From: Saccharothrix saharensis
GTDB taxonomy: Bacteria; Actinomycetota; Actinomycetes; Mycobacteriales; Pseudonocardiaceae
Direction of reading: 5' to 3'
DNA: 64,000 nt
NCBI RefSeq assembly: GCF_006716745.1
Contig: NZ_VFPP01000001.1
Location: 2,046,001-2,110,000 of the forward strand
Made by a program: the position numbers and the translations under genes. The notes below the pieces were generated by a model. It ran no database searches and was not told the DNA's origin. It saw nothing but the letters and a program-made list of their open reading frames with translations. Shown here in pieces: positions 1-9,189 of this stretch. The stretch's first letter is position 1; the number at the start of each line of letters is the position of its first letter.

Positions 1-2
1 CG

Positions 3-509
3 GTGGAGGGGTTCGTCGGGGAGACGGCGGCCACCAGCCTCGTGATCGGTCTGTCGCCGGCGCTCGCCGCGCCGCTGGTCACCGCCCTCTTCCTCGGCCA
101 GCCGCGCACCACGCTCGGCACGGTGGGGTACGCGGTGAGCTTCGTGGGGCTCGGGTTGTTCGGCGGGGCGGCCTACGCGCTCAACATCGTGCTGTTCCAC
201 CTCGGCGAACCGACGCTCGCGGCACCGAGCGTGGCGGTCCTGAGCGGCAGCGCGGTGGTGTTCGCGGTCGGCACGGTCCTGTTCGGGATCAGCATGATCA
301 GGGCGCACGTCCACCCGCCGGTGCCCGTGTGGGCGTACGCCACCGCCCTGCCGGTCCTCACCTTCGCCGCACGCCTGCCGGACACCCCGCTCACCAGCGC
401 CCTGCACGTCGTCGTCGGCGCGGCGCTGGTCTGGCTCGCCCGATCGGTCTACCCGGCCACCCGCCCGGCCACCACCACCAGCAGCACGATCACGACGAGC
501 GCCGCGTAG
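3..509 (+). CDS. Multi-pass membrane protein, C-terminal part
   Basis: This is the C-terminal 168 residues of a membrane protein whose 5' end may lie before the window; the GTG at base 3 is only the first available start. Four or five hydrophobic segments are visible, separated by short polar loops, and the tail is rich in Thr and Ser. I recognise no catalytic motif and cannot assign a function. Its last 61 bases overlap the 3' end of a convergent small membrane-protein gene, so one of the two ends may be mis-set. It is coding by GC3 and by the long hydrophobic runs. Confidence 0.6.
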   Translation: MEGFVGETAATSLVIGLSPALAAPLVTALFLGQPRTTLGTVGYAVSFVGLGLFGGAAYALNIVLFHLGEPTLAAPSVAVLSGSAVVFAVGTVLFGISMIRAHVHPPVPVWAYATALPVLTFAARLPDTPLTSALHVVVGAALVWLARSVYPATRPATTTSSTITTSAA

Positions 510-748
510 GGCACGTACACCCGGGGTCGCCGGCCGCGGGTGCCCACCCACGTCAGCACCGCCGACGCGGCCCACACCAGCGCGGTTCCGCCGGACGCCA
601 CGATCATCGGCAGCCGCCCGTACGAGCACACGCCCGACACGGAGTAGTCGCAGCTGCCCGTCGGGGTGAACGCCATCAACCCGTACACGATCGCGACCGG
701 CGCGAGAACGCACAGCAGCACCGTGCCGAGCACGGCCCAACCCCTCAT
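449..748 (-). CDS. Small three-helix membrane protein
   Basis: A 99-residue hypothetical protein. I start it at the ATG giving MRGWAVLG, because the extra N-terminal residues of the longer frame are not hydrophobic and have no ribosome site. It has three probable transmembrane helices: residues about 4-26, 47-67 and 78-96. A short extracytoplasmic loop carries two cysteines (SCDYSVSGVC), which could form a disulfide. A positively charged RGRRPR stretch lies between helices 2 and 3. It is convergent with, and overlaps, the upstream membrane-protein gene. No family is recognised. Confidence 0.55.
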   Translation of the reverse strand: MRGWAVLGTVLLCVLAPVAIVYGLMAFTPTGSCDYSVSGVCSYGRLPMIVASGGTALVWAASAVLTWVGTRGRRPRVYVPYAALVVIVLLVVVAGRVAG

Positions 749-803
749 GGACCCGCACGGTAGCAGCACCGCCGTGCGGGTCCACAAAGGACTCACACCT
801 GCG

Positions 804-3527
804 TCACGGCGTCCAGGGCGCGCTCACCGCCCAGCTCACGTCCGCGTCGTACGACGTCGGGTTGTCGTAGGCGTGAGCACCACCGTTGACCGCCACCCAC
901 ACCTCCTCCGCGTAGTGCCGGACGGAGGCGCCCAGCTCGTTCACCGACGCCAACCGCACCCCGCCGACCCCCGGCTGGGCGCAGAACGTCGCGTCCCGCC
1001 GGAACAGGTCGGTGCCGTCCGACGCCCCCAACCGCACGCGGAACGCCGCGTGCCGCAGGTACTGGCCCGGGTGGTTGCGCGACTCGAACGAGTAGCACGA
1101 CGGCTCGGCCAGTCCCCGCCGCACGACGAACGTCGCGTCGGCCTTCAGCAACGCCGAGCTGCCCGGGGCCACCACGTCGGTCCGGGCCAGGCCGTCCTGG
1201 TGCCGCAGGTAGCGGTCGGTGAAGCCGGCCGTGGTCACCCGGAACGACCGCGCCTGGTCCAGCGGCAGGTCCGCGCCACTGCGCCACAGCGGCACGACGG
1301 CCGCCCACGTCGTGTCGGCCGCGAAGCTCGTCGCGGTGTCCCACGGGTTCGGTCCGCCGGACCGCGCCAGGTACGCGTTCTCCTGGTAGTGCCGGATGTA
1401 GTGACCGGGCATGTTGCGCGACTCCAGCACCGTGCCGCCCGCACCGGCGCGCGGGCAGAACGTGGCGTCCGACGCGAACGCGGCCGACCCGTCACCCGCG
1501 TCCGACCGCACCCGCAACGCCGAGTGCCGCAGGAACCTGCCGGGGAAGTTGCGCGACTCGAACGACAGGCACGCCGGGTCGGCCAACCCCGGCCGGGCCC
1601 AGAACGTGGCGTCCAGCCGGCCCAGGTCGTCGGTGATCACGTCGGTGCGCGCCACCCCGTCCCGGTGCCGCAGGTGCCGGTCGGTGTGGCCGGCCGTGGT
1701 GACGCGCAGCGAGATCGCCTCGCCACGCCCCACCTCGGTGCCCGCCGCGATGGCCAGCACCCGCTGGTTGACCTCGCGGACCCGCGCCTCGGAGACCTTC
1801 AGCACCTGCCGGTCGTAGGTGTAGAAGCCGTTGACCTCGTTCTCCACGTCGTACGGTTCGGTGTAGACGGACGCGGACAAGCCGCGGGTGTGCACGAACC
1901 GGCCGACCTCCTTGGTGATCTCCACGTACCGCCCGGTCAGCGACGCCTCGTCGGGGAACAGGTCGCCGTACGCGAACCCGGCGCCCGGCTGCCACTCGTG
2001 GCCGACGACCCGCCGGCCCAGGCCGCCGAACTCGCCGAGCACGGCGACCCGGTTGGCGTCGGGCGGCCGGGTGGCGCCGGACATCTGGTAGGCGTGGTCG
2101 TCGATGACGTCGCCGTTGCCGGGGTCGGGGTCGGAGACGCAGCAGTTGGAGCCCGAGTTGTGGTTGATCAGGCGGGTGGTGTCGATCGACCGGACCAGGT
2201 TGACGATCCGGCCCGCGTCGTACTCGCCCCAGCCCTCGTTGAACGGCACCCACTGCACGATCGACGTGATGCCCTTGAGCTGGTCGACCACCCGGCGCAG
2301 CTCGGACTCGAAGTGGGCGCGGCCGTTGGGCACGTCGTCCACGGCGTCGAGCGAGGGCATGTCCTGCCACACCATCAGGCCGAGCCGGTCGGCGTGGTAG
2401 TACCAGCGGGCGGGTTCCACCTTGATGTGCTTGCGCACCATGTTGAAGCCGAGCGCCTTCTGCCGTTCCAGGTCGAACCTCAGGGCGGCGTCGGTGGGCG
2501 CGGTGTAGATGCCGTCCGGCCAGTAGCCCTGGTCGAGTGTGCCGAGCTGGAACACGAACCTGCCGTTGAGCAGGGGGCGCATCACGCCGCCGACCACGGC
2601 CTTGCCGAGGGACCGCATGCCGAAGTAGCCGGTCACGACGTCGCTGCCCAGGGTGACGCGCAGGTCGTAGAGGAACGGGTCGTCCGGCGACCACAGCCGC
2701 GCGTTGGGCACCGGCACGCGCAGGTGCGCGCCCGTGGTGCCGGTGGCGGTGCCGACGACACGCCCGCCGGTCAGCACCTCGGCGCGCACCTGCTGGCCGG
2801 CCGTGCCCTGCACGACCAGGTCGAGCACGCCGGCGGGCACGTCCGGGGTGGTGTCCAGGCGCGTGATGTGGTTGGCCGCCACCGGTTCGAGCCACACGGT
2901 CTGCCAGATGCCGGACGCGGCCGTGTAGAAGATCCCGCCGGGGTTCCGGCGCTGTTTGCCGATCGGGTAGGAGCTCCCGTCCACGGTCGACCGCACGCCG
3001 ACGATCACCTCGTTCGCACCGGCGCGCAACGCACTGGTGATGTCGAACGAGAACGCGTCGAAGCCGCCGGTGTGCGTGCCGACGCTGACGCCGTTGACCC
3101 AGACCCGGGTCTCCCAGGTGACCGCGCCGAAGTTCAGCTTCACCCGCCGGCCGCTCCAGCCGGACGGCGTGGTGAACGTGCGGCGGTAGAACATGTGGTC
3201 CTCGTGCCGCTTGATCCCCGACAGCGCGGACTCGATCGGGTAAGGCACCAGCACGCCCTCGGCGAGCGGGCGGCCGAACGGCGGCGAGGACAGGTCGGGC
3301 GCGCCGGCGAACTCCCAGACGCCGTTGAGGGTGAGCCAGTCCGACCGGACCAGCTGCGGGCGCGGGTACTCGGGCAGCGCGTTGGTCGGTGACACCTGGC
3401 CGGTCCACGGTGTCGTCAGGGGCGCCGGTTTCGGTTGCCAGACGGCCGCCGCGGCGGTGCCGGGCAGGGCGAGGACGAGGGTGCTCAGGACCAGCAGTCC
3501 GGTCAGGCCGGACAACAGCTTGCGCAT
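804..3527 (-). CDS. Secreted glycoside hydrolase family 2 protein with C-terminal AbfB-type arabinose-binding repeats
   Basis: A 907-residue secreted glycosidase. The start MRKLLSGLTG gives a Sec signal peptide ending near AAAA; the 28 extra residues upstream are unlikely. The N-terminal half has GH2 architecture: sugar-binding jelly roll, immunoglobulin-like domain and TIM barrel. Seen directly are the acid/base motif WVPFNEGWGEYD and the nucleophile-type motif VLGEFGGLG. The C-terminal half carries two long repeats (each with FRVTTAG..DRYLRHQDG-like and SFESRN.PG.YLRH strings), typical of AbfB/CBM42 arabinofuranose-binding modules. It probably cleaves beta-galactosides or related hemicellulose side chains; the exact substrate is inferred. 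It is divergent from a LacI regulator with a palindromic operator between them, so induction by the sugar is likely. Confidence 0.85.
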   Translation of the reverse strand: MRKLLSGLTGLLVLSTLVLALPGTAAAAVWQPKPAPLTTPWTGQVSPTNALPEYPRPQLVRSDWLTLNGVWEFAGAPDLSSPPFGRPLAEGVLVPYPIESALSGIKRHEDHMFYRRTFTTPSGWSGRRVKLNFGAVTWETRVWVNGVSVGTHTGGFDAFSFDITSALRAGANEVIVGVRSTVDGSSYPIGKQRRNPGGIFYTAASGIWQTVWLEPVAANHITRLDTTPDVPAGVLDLVVQGTAGQQVRAEVLTGGRVVGTATGTTGAHLRVPVPNARLWSPDDPFLYDLRVTLGSDVVTGYFGMRSLGKAVVGGVMRPLLNGRFVFQLGTLDQGYWPDGIYTAPTDAALRFDLERQKALGFNMVRKHIKVEPARWYYHADRLGLMVWQDMPSLDAVDDVPNGRAHFESELRRVVDQLKGITSIVQWVPFNEGWGEYDAGRIVNLVRSIDTTRLINHNSGSNCCVSDPDPGNGDVIDDHAYQMSGATRPPDANRVAVLGEFGGLGRRVVGHEWQPGAGFAYGDLFPDEASLTGRYVEITKEVGRFVHTRGLSASVYTEPYDVENEVNGFYTYDRQVLKVSEARVREVNQRVLAIAAGTEVGRGEAISLRVTTAGHTDRHLRHRDGVARTDVITDDLGRLDATFWARPGLADPACLSFESRNFPGRFLRHSALRVRSDAGDGSAAFASDATFCPRAGAGGTVLESRNMPGHYIRHYQENAYLARSGGPNPWDTATSFAADTTWAAVVPLWRSGADLPLDQARSFRVTTAGFTDRYLRHQDGLARTDVVAPGSSALLKADATFVVRRGLAEPSCYSFESRNHPGQYLRHAAFRVRLGASDGTDLFRRDATFCAQPGVGGVRLASVNELGASVRHYAEEVWVAVNGGAHAYDNPTSYDADVSWAVSAPWTP

Positions 3528-3620
3528 GGTGGCTCCACGATCGGCAGGGGTGTGCTGGTGACGTGGGTGCTCTGGTTGCTCAGGAGTGCCGGTGCTCGTG
3601 ACCTGGGTCACTTGCCGTTC

Positions 3621-3645
3621 TTACATCGTTGGTACAACGTTGTAA
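3621..3645. promoter_or_regulatory. LacI-family operator palindrome
   Basis: A 25-bp near-perfect inverted repeat: TTACATCGTT, then GGTAC, then AACGTTGTAA. Nine of ten arm positions pair. It sits between the divergent GH2 glycosidase and lacI-type genes, 94 bases before the glycosidase start and 83 before the regulator start. An AT-richer palindrome in this position is typical of a LacI-family binding site, so it probably represses both genes. Confidence 0.75.
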
Positions 3646-3727
3646 AGCGGTGCCCCGGCCGGCTACGATCCCGGTCGTTCCCGAGAACGGCCCTGCCGAC
3701 ATCGACCCGGAGCACCGGAGGCGCCCC

Positions 3728-4735
3728 TTGGCCACGCTCAAGGACGTCGCCGCGCTGGCCGGCGTGTCGGTGAAGACGGTGTCGAACGTGGTCAACGGCT
3801 ACGCGTTCGTGAAGCCGGAGAACCGCCGCCGGGTCGAGGAGGCGCTGACCGCCACGGGCTACCGGCCCAACCTGGGCGCCCGCAACCTCCGCCGCGGCCG
3901 GACCGGTTTCGTGGCGCTCGTGCTGCCGGAACTCGTCGTGCCGTACTTCGCGGAGCTGGCCGGGCTGGTGCTCGGCGCGGCCCAGGAGCAGGAGTGGAAC
4001 GTCCTGATCGAGCAGACCCTCGGCACGCGCGAGGGTGAGCGGGACACGCTGGCGGCGCTCGGCCCGCACATGATCGACGGCGCGATCGTGAGCCCCGAGG
4101 CGTTGCAGGTGCGCGACTTCGACGAGCTGGCGCCCGGCATCCCGGTGGTGATGCTCGGCGAGCACTCGGTGGACCTGCCGATCGACCACGTCGGCATCGA
4201 CAACGTGGAAGCGGCACGGGCGGCGGTGGCGCACCTGGTCGGCCTGGGCTGCACCCGGATCGCGGCGATCGGCGCGCACCCGCACCGCGGCACGGCGGCG
4301 CAGCGCGTGGAGGGCTACCGCAAGGCGTTGGTCGAGGCCGGCCTGCCGGTGCGCGACGAGCTGGTCGCGACCGCGGTCAACTACCACCGCCGGGACGGCG
4401 CGGAGGCGATGGCGCGCCTGCTCGCCGCGGACGAGCCGCCGGACGCGGTGTTCTGCTTCAACGACCTGCTGGCCGTCGGCGCGGTCCGGGCGGCCGCGGA
4501 ACGCGGCGTGCGGGTGCCCGCGGACGTGGCCGTGGTCGGGTTCGACAACACCGAGGAAGGCGCGTACAGCCTGCCGTCGTTGACGACGGTCGCGCCGGAC
4601 AAGGCCGCGATCGCGCGGGCGGCGGTGGACCTGCTGCGGCGGCGCGTGGACGACCCGGAACGGCCGCCGGAGCACGTGCGCACGCCGTTCTCCCTCGAGG
4701 TTCGGGAGAGCACGGGCGGCGGCACGGCGGCGTGA
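3728..4735 (+). CDS. LacI-family transcriptional regulator
   Basis: A 335-residue sugar-responsive repressor. The TTG start is chosen because GGAGG lies 8 bases before it and it places the helix-turn-helix (ATLKDVAALAGVSVKTVSNV) exactly at the N-terminus, as in LacI proteins. The hinge helix follows, then a periplasmic-binding-protein-like effector domain (FVALVLPELVVPYFAELAGL..., ending VVGFDNTEEGAYSLPSLTTV). It faces a secreted glycosidase across a palindromic operator, so it most likely controls that gene and itself in response to a released sugar. The ligand is unknown. Confidence 0.9.
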   Translation: MATLKDVAALAGVSVKTVSNVVNGYAFVKPENRRRVEEALTATGYRPNLGARNLRRGRTGFVALVLPELVVPYFAELAGLVLGAAQEQEWNVLIEQTLGTREGERDTLAALGPHMIDGAIVSPEALQVRDFDELAPGIPVVMLGEHSVDLPIDHVGIDNVEAARAAVAHLVGLGCTRIAAIGAHPHRGTAAQRVEGYRKALVEAGLPVRDELVATAVNYHRRDGAEAMARLLAADEPPDAVFCFNDLLAVGAVRAAAERGVRVPADVAVVGFDNTEEGAYSLPSLTTVAPDKAAIARAAVDLLRRRVDDPERPPEHVRTPFSLEVRESTGGGTAA

Positions 4736-4975
4736 CCGCCATGGGAATTCCCGATCGGATGAACTCGGGTCGATTCGGCAGGTTCTTCTGTAACCAATAC
4801 ATCGGCTAATTGGACAGCTCTTCACCTGCGGTGTCGTCGTCGGACGACTTCGGGTGGGCGCGACGGCACTTCGGCCCCTCCACCGGGCGTACACGCCGGG
4901 GATGGCCACTGATCACCTTCGGCGTGTACGCAGTACCGGAACGCGTTCTTCCCGGCCCTGCACGAAGGAGCGCCG

Positions 4976-6490
4976 ATGTCCCCACTGACCCGACGAACGC
5001 TCATCGCCGGCGGCATCGCGAGCGCCGGCGTGACGGTCCTCGCGCCCACCACCGCGAACGCCATCTCCTACCCGTTCACGCTCGGCGTCGCCTCCGGTGA
5101 GCCCACCGCGGACGGCTTCGTCATCTGGACGCGCCTCGCGCCCAGCCCGCTCAACGCCGACGGCCTCGGCGGCATGGGCAGCGCCTCGGTCGCGGTGGAG
5201 TGGCAGGTCGCGACGGACCAGCGGTTCACCCGGGTCGCGCGCAGCGGCACGGCCACCGCGGCGCAGTCGTGGGCGCACAGCGTGCACGTCGACGTGACGG
5301 GGCTGCAGCCCGGCCGCGAGTACTTCTACCGGTTCCGCGCCGCCGGGCACATCTCCCCCGTCGGCCGCGGCGTCACCGCGCCCGCGGTCGGCACCAGCCC
5401 GTCGCTGACCATGCTGTTCGCGTCCTGCTCGCACTACGAGGAGGGCTACTTCACCGCGTACCGGCGGATGGCCGAGGAGAACCCGGACCTCATCCTGCAC
5501 CTGGGCGACTACATCTACGAAGGTGGCGCTACCACCACCAAGGTGCGCCGGTTCGCGCCGTCGGCGGAGGAGATCGCGAACCTGGCCGACTACCGGGTGC
5601 GGCACGCGCAGTACAAGACCGACGTCGACCTCCAGGCCGCGCACGCCGCCGCGCCGTGGCTGGTCGTGTGGGACGACCACGAGGTCGAGAACAACTACGC
5701 GAACCTGGTGCGCGCCAACACTTCCCCGGCCGGGGACTTCAAGGCACGTCGTGCGGCGGCGTACAAGGCGTACTACGAGCACATGCCGTTGCGCGCCGCG
5801 CAGGCGCCGGTGGCGGAGAACATGCAGCTGTACCGCCGGATCCGCTGGGGCAGCCTGGCCACGTTCCACATGCTCGACACCCGCCAGCACCGCGACGACC
5901 AGGCGTGCGGTGACGGCACGAAGGTGTGCGCGGAGGCGGACGACCCGGCCCGCACGCTGATCGGCGCCACCCAGGAGGCATGGCTGCTCGACGGCATGCG
6001 GCAGAAGCTCGCCACGTGGGACTTCCTGGGGCAGCAGGTGTTCTTCGCGCAGAAGTTGGCCTCCGCCGACGGCGCGAGGTCGATGGACTCGTGGGACGGC
6101 TACAGCGCCAACCGGGGCCGGCTGCAGCGCGGCTGGGACGCGGCGGGGCTGCGCAACACCGTCGTGCTGACCGGTGACGTGCACCGGTCGTGGGCGGCCG
6201 ACCTGATGAACGACTACACCGCGCAGGACCGGGTCGTCGGCACCGAGCTGGTGACCACGTCCGTCACGTCCGGCGGGGACGGCAGCGCCACCGACACCGG
6301 CGTGTCCAGCCTCAACCCGCACGTGAAGTTCTACAAGAACCTGCGCGGCTACGTCCGCACCGTCACCACCCCGACCCAGCTGAACGTCGACTTCCGATTC
6401 CTGGACCGGGTCACCACGCGCGACTACCCGGTCCGGACCTTGCAGAGCTACGTCGTCCAGGCAGGCAACCCCGGATTGCAGGCGCCATGA
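4976..6490 (+). CDS. phoD: Alkaline phosphatase D (PhoD-like), Tat-exported
   Basis: A 504-residue secreted phosphodiesterase/phosphomonoesterase. The N-terminus MSPLTRRTLIAGG carries a twin-arginine signal ending near TTANA. An Fn3-like N-terminal domain precedes the metallophosphatase core, which shows LHLGDYIYEGG, VWDDHEVENNY and LTGDVHRSWA; these are the Asp, Asn and His metal ligands of the PhoD family (Fe/Ca enzyme). GAAGGAG lies 6 bases before the ATG. The stop overlaps the start of the next secreted-protein gene (ATGA), so the two are translationally coupled. It probably scavenges phosphate from phosphodiesters or teichoic acids. No PHO box was identified in the 240-base upstream gap. 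Confidence 0.9.
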   Translation: MSPLTRRTLIAGGIASAGVTVLAPTTANAISYPFTLGVASGEPTADGFVIWTRLAPSPLNADGLGGMGSASVAVEWQVATDQRFTRVARSGTATAAQSWAHSVHVDVTGLQPGREYFYRFRAAGHISPVGRGVTAPAVGTSPSLTMLFASCSHYEEGYFTAYRRMAEENPDLILHLGDYIYEGGATTTKVRRFAPSAEEIANLADYRVRHAQYKTDVDLQAAHAAAPWLVVWDDHEVENNYANLVRANTSPAGDFKARRAAAYKAYYEHMPLRAAQAPVAENMQLYRRIRWGSLATFHMLDTRQHRDDQACGDGTKVCAEADDPARTLIGATQEAWLLDGMRQKLATWDFLGQQVFFAQKLASADGARSMDSWDGYSANRGRLQRGWDAAGLRNTVVLTGDVHRSWAADLMNDYTAQDRVVGTELVTTSVTSGGDGSATDTGVSSLNPHVKFYKNLRGYVRTVTTPTQLNVDFRFLDRVTTRDYPVRTLQSYVVQAGNPGLQAP

Positions 6491-7710
6491 GGAACGCGAA
6501 CCCGAGCCCGATGAAGGAGCTGCTCGCCGTGCCGGCCGCAGCGGCGCTGATGCTGCTGGGCACCGGCACCGCGTCGGCCGCCGCCACGTGGTCCGCCGCC
6601 AACAGCACCGCCACCGGCGACCAGGACAACGCGGCCGTGTCCGCCGTCCGCAACGGCTGGACCGCCGTGGTCTGGGAGGACGACCGCGACGACGCCACGC
6701 CCACCGACCCCGTGCACAGCGACGTGTGGGTCCGGCTGTTCAAGGACGGCGTGTCCCGTTACGAGAAGAAGCTGTCCACCGGCGGCACGGGCAACTGGCG
6801 GCACGTCCAGCCGGACGTGGCGGTGCACGACAACGGCACCGCGGTCGTCGTGTGGGCGGACGATGGCGAGGGCAACGGCTACTACAACATCCAGGTGCGG
6901 GCGCTGGACACCAGCGGCACCGTCACCGGATCGGCGCGGGCCAACGCCGCCGCCGACGGGCAGCAGCTGAACCCGGCCGTCGCCGCCGATCCCGACGGCA
7001 CCGGCTTCGCGGTGGCGTGGGAGGACAAGCAGGCGTCCACGAACGCGACGGTCCGGGTGGCCGGCTTCGCGTCCGTGACGTCGAAGACCTACGAGACCCA
7101 GGTGCACACCACGGGCGGCACCCACCAGCGGCCGGACGTGGCCATGGGTGCGGCGGGCAACGCCATCGTGGTGTGGGACGAGGACGGCGACGGCAACGGC
7201 TACTACAACATCGGCCGGAAGGTCCTGACCCCTTCGGGCGGCGTGAAGGTGGCACAGGGCACCGCCAACTCCGACGGCGGCGGCCAACAACGCCGACCCG
7301 TCGTGGCAGCGAACTTCAATGGCGACCACGTGGTGGCGTGGGAAACCGACCACACCGGCACGGCCCAGGTGGGCGTGCGCTCGTTCGCGGCCGGTGGGGC
7401 GGCGCGGACGGAGGCGGACGCGCTGGTGCCGGGAACGGACCCGCAGATCGGCATCGACGACCAGCTCAACGCCGTCGTGTCGTCGGTGGAGGCCGAGGAC
7501 GTGGTGACGCAAGGCCTCAACGCCGACGGCACCGTCGAGGGCCGCCTACCGCGCCAGGTCACGGTGTCGACGGCGACGGGCCGCCAGGACGAGCCCGCAC
7601 TCGGCGTCGACGCCTGGGGCCGGATCACCGTCGTCTACACCGACGACAACGACGGCAACGGATTCGACCAGGTCTACCTGGGAACCGGCCTCGTCAACAG
7701 CACCTGGTGA
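6487..7710 (+). CDS. Secreted repeat protein, probable beta-propeller
   Basis: A 407-residue secreted protein. The start ATG overlaps the phoD stop (ATGA). A Sec signal ends near TASAAA. The mature part is built from imperfect repeats of about 50 residues, each ending in a strand such as AVVVWADDGEGNGYYNI, AIVVWDEDGDGNGYYNI or ITVVYTDDNDGNGFDQV. The Asp/Gly-rich DxDGNG turns resemble calcium-binding loops. Six or seven repeats suggest a beta-propeller. Function is unknown; coupling to PhoD suggests a partner in extracellular phosphate or cell-surface work, but that is inference. It looks intact, with no catalytic motif recognised. Confidence 0.75.
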   Translation: MRNANPSPMKELLAVPAAAALMLLGTGTASAAATWSAANSTATGDQDNAAVSAVRNGWTAVVWEDDRDDATPTDPVHSDVWVRLFKDGVSRYEKKLSTGGTGNWRHVQPDVAVHDNGTAVVVWADDGEGNGYYNIQVRALDTSGTVTGSARANAAADGQQLNPAVAADPDGTGFAVAWEDKQASTNATVRVAGFASVTSKTYETQVHTTGGTHQRPDVAMGAAGNAIVVWDEDGDGNGYYNIGRKVLTPSGGVKVAQGTANSDGGGQQRRPVVAANFNGDHVVAWETDHTGTAQVGVRSFAAGGAARTEADALVPGTDPQIGIDDQLNAVVSSVEAEDVVTQGLNADGTVEGRLPRQVTVSTATGRQDEPALGVDAWGRITVVYTDDNDGNGFDQVYLGTGLVNSTW

Positions 7711-7774
7711 CCCGACCCGGCGATTCCCGACTTGCCGTGCCATCGCGCATCGGGCCGAAACCGCGAACCGCGGA

Positions 7775-7854
7775 GGCTCGATGTGACATGGGCTCCGGTG
7801 CTGCCGGCTTCGGCCTGCCTGGAGTACCCGCACGGGCCCATGTCACATCGAGCC
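7775..7854. repeat. Perfect 19-bp inverted repeat with 42-base spacer
   Basis: The left arm GGCTCGATGTGACATGGGC (7775-7793) is repeated exactly in reverse complement at 7836-7854. The 42-base spacer contains a smaller GCCGGCTTCGGCC-type hairpin. The element lies between the secreted repeat protein and the radical SAM gene, 65 bases after the former's stop. It could be a terminator, an RNA structure or a mobile palindrome. There is no T-tract. Confidence 0.75.
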
Positions 7855-7983
7855 GGACCCGACCACCGAGCCGGATCCGCACCACCCGCGCCGCGCCGAA
7901 GGTCGGCCGTACTCCGACGTGAGTCGCCCCACAAGACCCCCTCCGACGTGCGATCTTGTCGGTCCCGTTCGGACACTGGACGT

Positions 7984-9048
7984 GTGACCCCGCAGCTCCT
8001 CGTCTCCCCCACCCGCATCTACTTCGAGCCCGCCGCCGCCGACCTCCCGCGCGGCAGAGAAGTGCTCGACCGGTTCCCGGAGGCGGAACGCGTCGAGGTG
8101 GACAGCCACTGGCGCATCCCCGAGCTGCACGGTGACGAGGCCAACGCCCAACGCTGGGTGCGGATCAAGCGGGAAGCGCTGGTGCTGGGGGTCAAGAAGT
8201 CCCTCAGCGCCCGACCCAACGGCCGGTCGGCGCACTTCATCGCGCCGTCCACGGCGAACGGGTGCGCGATGGCGTGCGCGTACTGCTACGTCCCGCGGCG
8301 CAAGGGGTACTCGAACCCGATCACGGTGTTCGCGAACATCGAGCAGATCACCGGGTACTTGAGGCGGCACGTCGCCCGGCAGGGGCCGATGGACGAGCCC
8401 GGCCAGGTGGACGACGCGGCGTGGGTGTACGACATCGGCGAGAACTCGGACTGTTCGGTGGACGCTCTGGTCAGCGACAACGTGCGGGACCTGGTGGAGC
8501 TGTTCCGGGGGCTGCCCACCGCGAAGGCGTCGTTCGCGACGAAGTACGTGAACCGGGAAATGCTGGAGTGGGATCCGCGGGGGCGCACGCGGGTGCGTTT
8601 TTCGCTGATGCCCGAGCGGACGGCGAAGCTCCTGGACATTCGGACCAGTCCCGTCGGAGAGCGGCTCGCCGCGTTGGACGACTTCCGGGCAGCGGGGTAC
8701 GAGGTGCACGTCAACCTCAGCCCGGTGGTGGTGCACGACGGTTGGTTGGAGGACTGGCGGGAGTTGTTGGAGGCGTTGGGCGACGCGGTGTCGGCGCCCA
8801 CGCGGGAGCAGTTGGCGGCGGAGATCATCATGCTCACCCACAACCAGGCGTTGCACGAGGTGAACCTGCGGTGGCACCCACGAGCGGAGGAGGTGTTGTG
8901 GCGGCCCGAGTTGCAGGAGGTGAAGCGGAGTGAAGGGGGTGGGGTGAACGTTCGGTACCGACGAGGGCTCAAGCGGGGGTTGCTGGATGAGTTGCTCGGG
9001 GTGGTCGAGCGGAGTGCGCCTTATTTGAGGGTTCGGTATGCATTTTGA
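7984..9048 (+). CDS. Spore photoproduct lyase family radical SAM protein
   Basis: A 354-residue radical SAM enzyme starting at GTG (VTPQLLVSPTRIYFEP). The [4Fe-4S] motif is CAMACAYC (CxxxCxxC), as in spore photoproduct lyases, followed by PRRKGYSNP. Downstream are ENSDCSVDAL, with a cysteine that may match the hydrogen-donor Cys of SplB, and the family-like stretches ATKYVNREML and LRWHPRAEEVLW. Bacillus SplB repairs UV-made thymine dimers; non-sporulating actinobacteria carry homologues of unproven role. DNA photoproduct repair is the best guess. It is convergent with the EF-hand gene. Confidence 0.82.
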   Translation: MTPQLLVSPTRIYFEPAAADLPRGREVLDRFPEAERVEVDSHWRIPELHGDEANAQRWVRIKREALVLGVKKSLSARPNGRSAHFIAPSTANGCAMACAYCYVPRRKGYSNPITVFANIEQITGYLRRHVARQGPMDEPGQVDDAAWVYDIGENSDCSVDALVSDNVRDLVELFRGLPTAKASFATKYVNREMLEWDPRGRTRVRFSLMPERTAKLLDIRTSPVGERLAALDDFRAAGYEVHVNLSPVVVHDGWLEDWRELLEALGDAVSAPTREQLAAEIIMLTHNQALHEVNLRWHPRAEEVLWRPELQEVKRSEGGGVNVRYRRGLKRGLLDELLGVVERSAPYLRVRYAF

Positions 9049-9112
9049 GGGTTGAAGAGGAAAAATCGGGAAGAAGCCGCCCGACCTTCGGTGAACAGGC
9101 ACCTCGGCGGCG

Positions 9113-9150
9113 CACCTCGCAGCCACTTCAACGACGCAGTCCGCGAGGTG
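9113..9150. terminator. Possible hairpin between convergent genes
   Basis: CACCTCGC and GCGAGGTG can pair across a 22-base loop between the stop codons of the radical SAM and EF-hand genes. It is a plausible bidirectional terminator, but there is no T-run. Confidence 0.35.
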
Positions 9151-9189
9151 GGGTGCCGTTCGACGGGCCGGGCCCGGGCTCACGTCGCG

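Noticed and set aside
666..3392. Long plus-strand open frame opposite the GH2 glycosidase
   Set aside because: Arg/Val/Pro/His-rich shadow with no domain; the minus-strand glycosidase has motifs and a signal peptide.
4742..4751. GGGAATTCCC palindrome after the LacI gene
   Set aside because: Perfect but only 10 bp, with no partner or context; can occur by chance.
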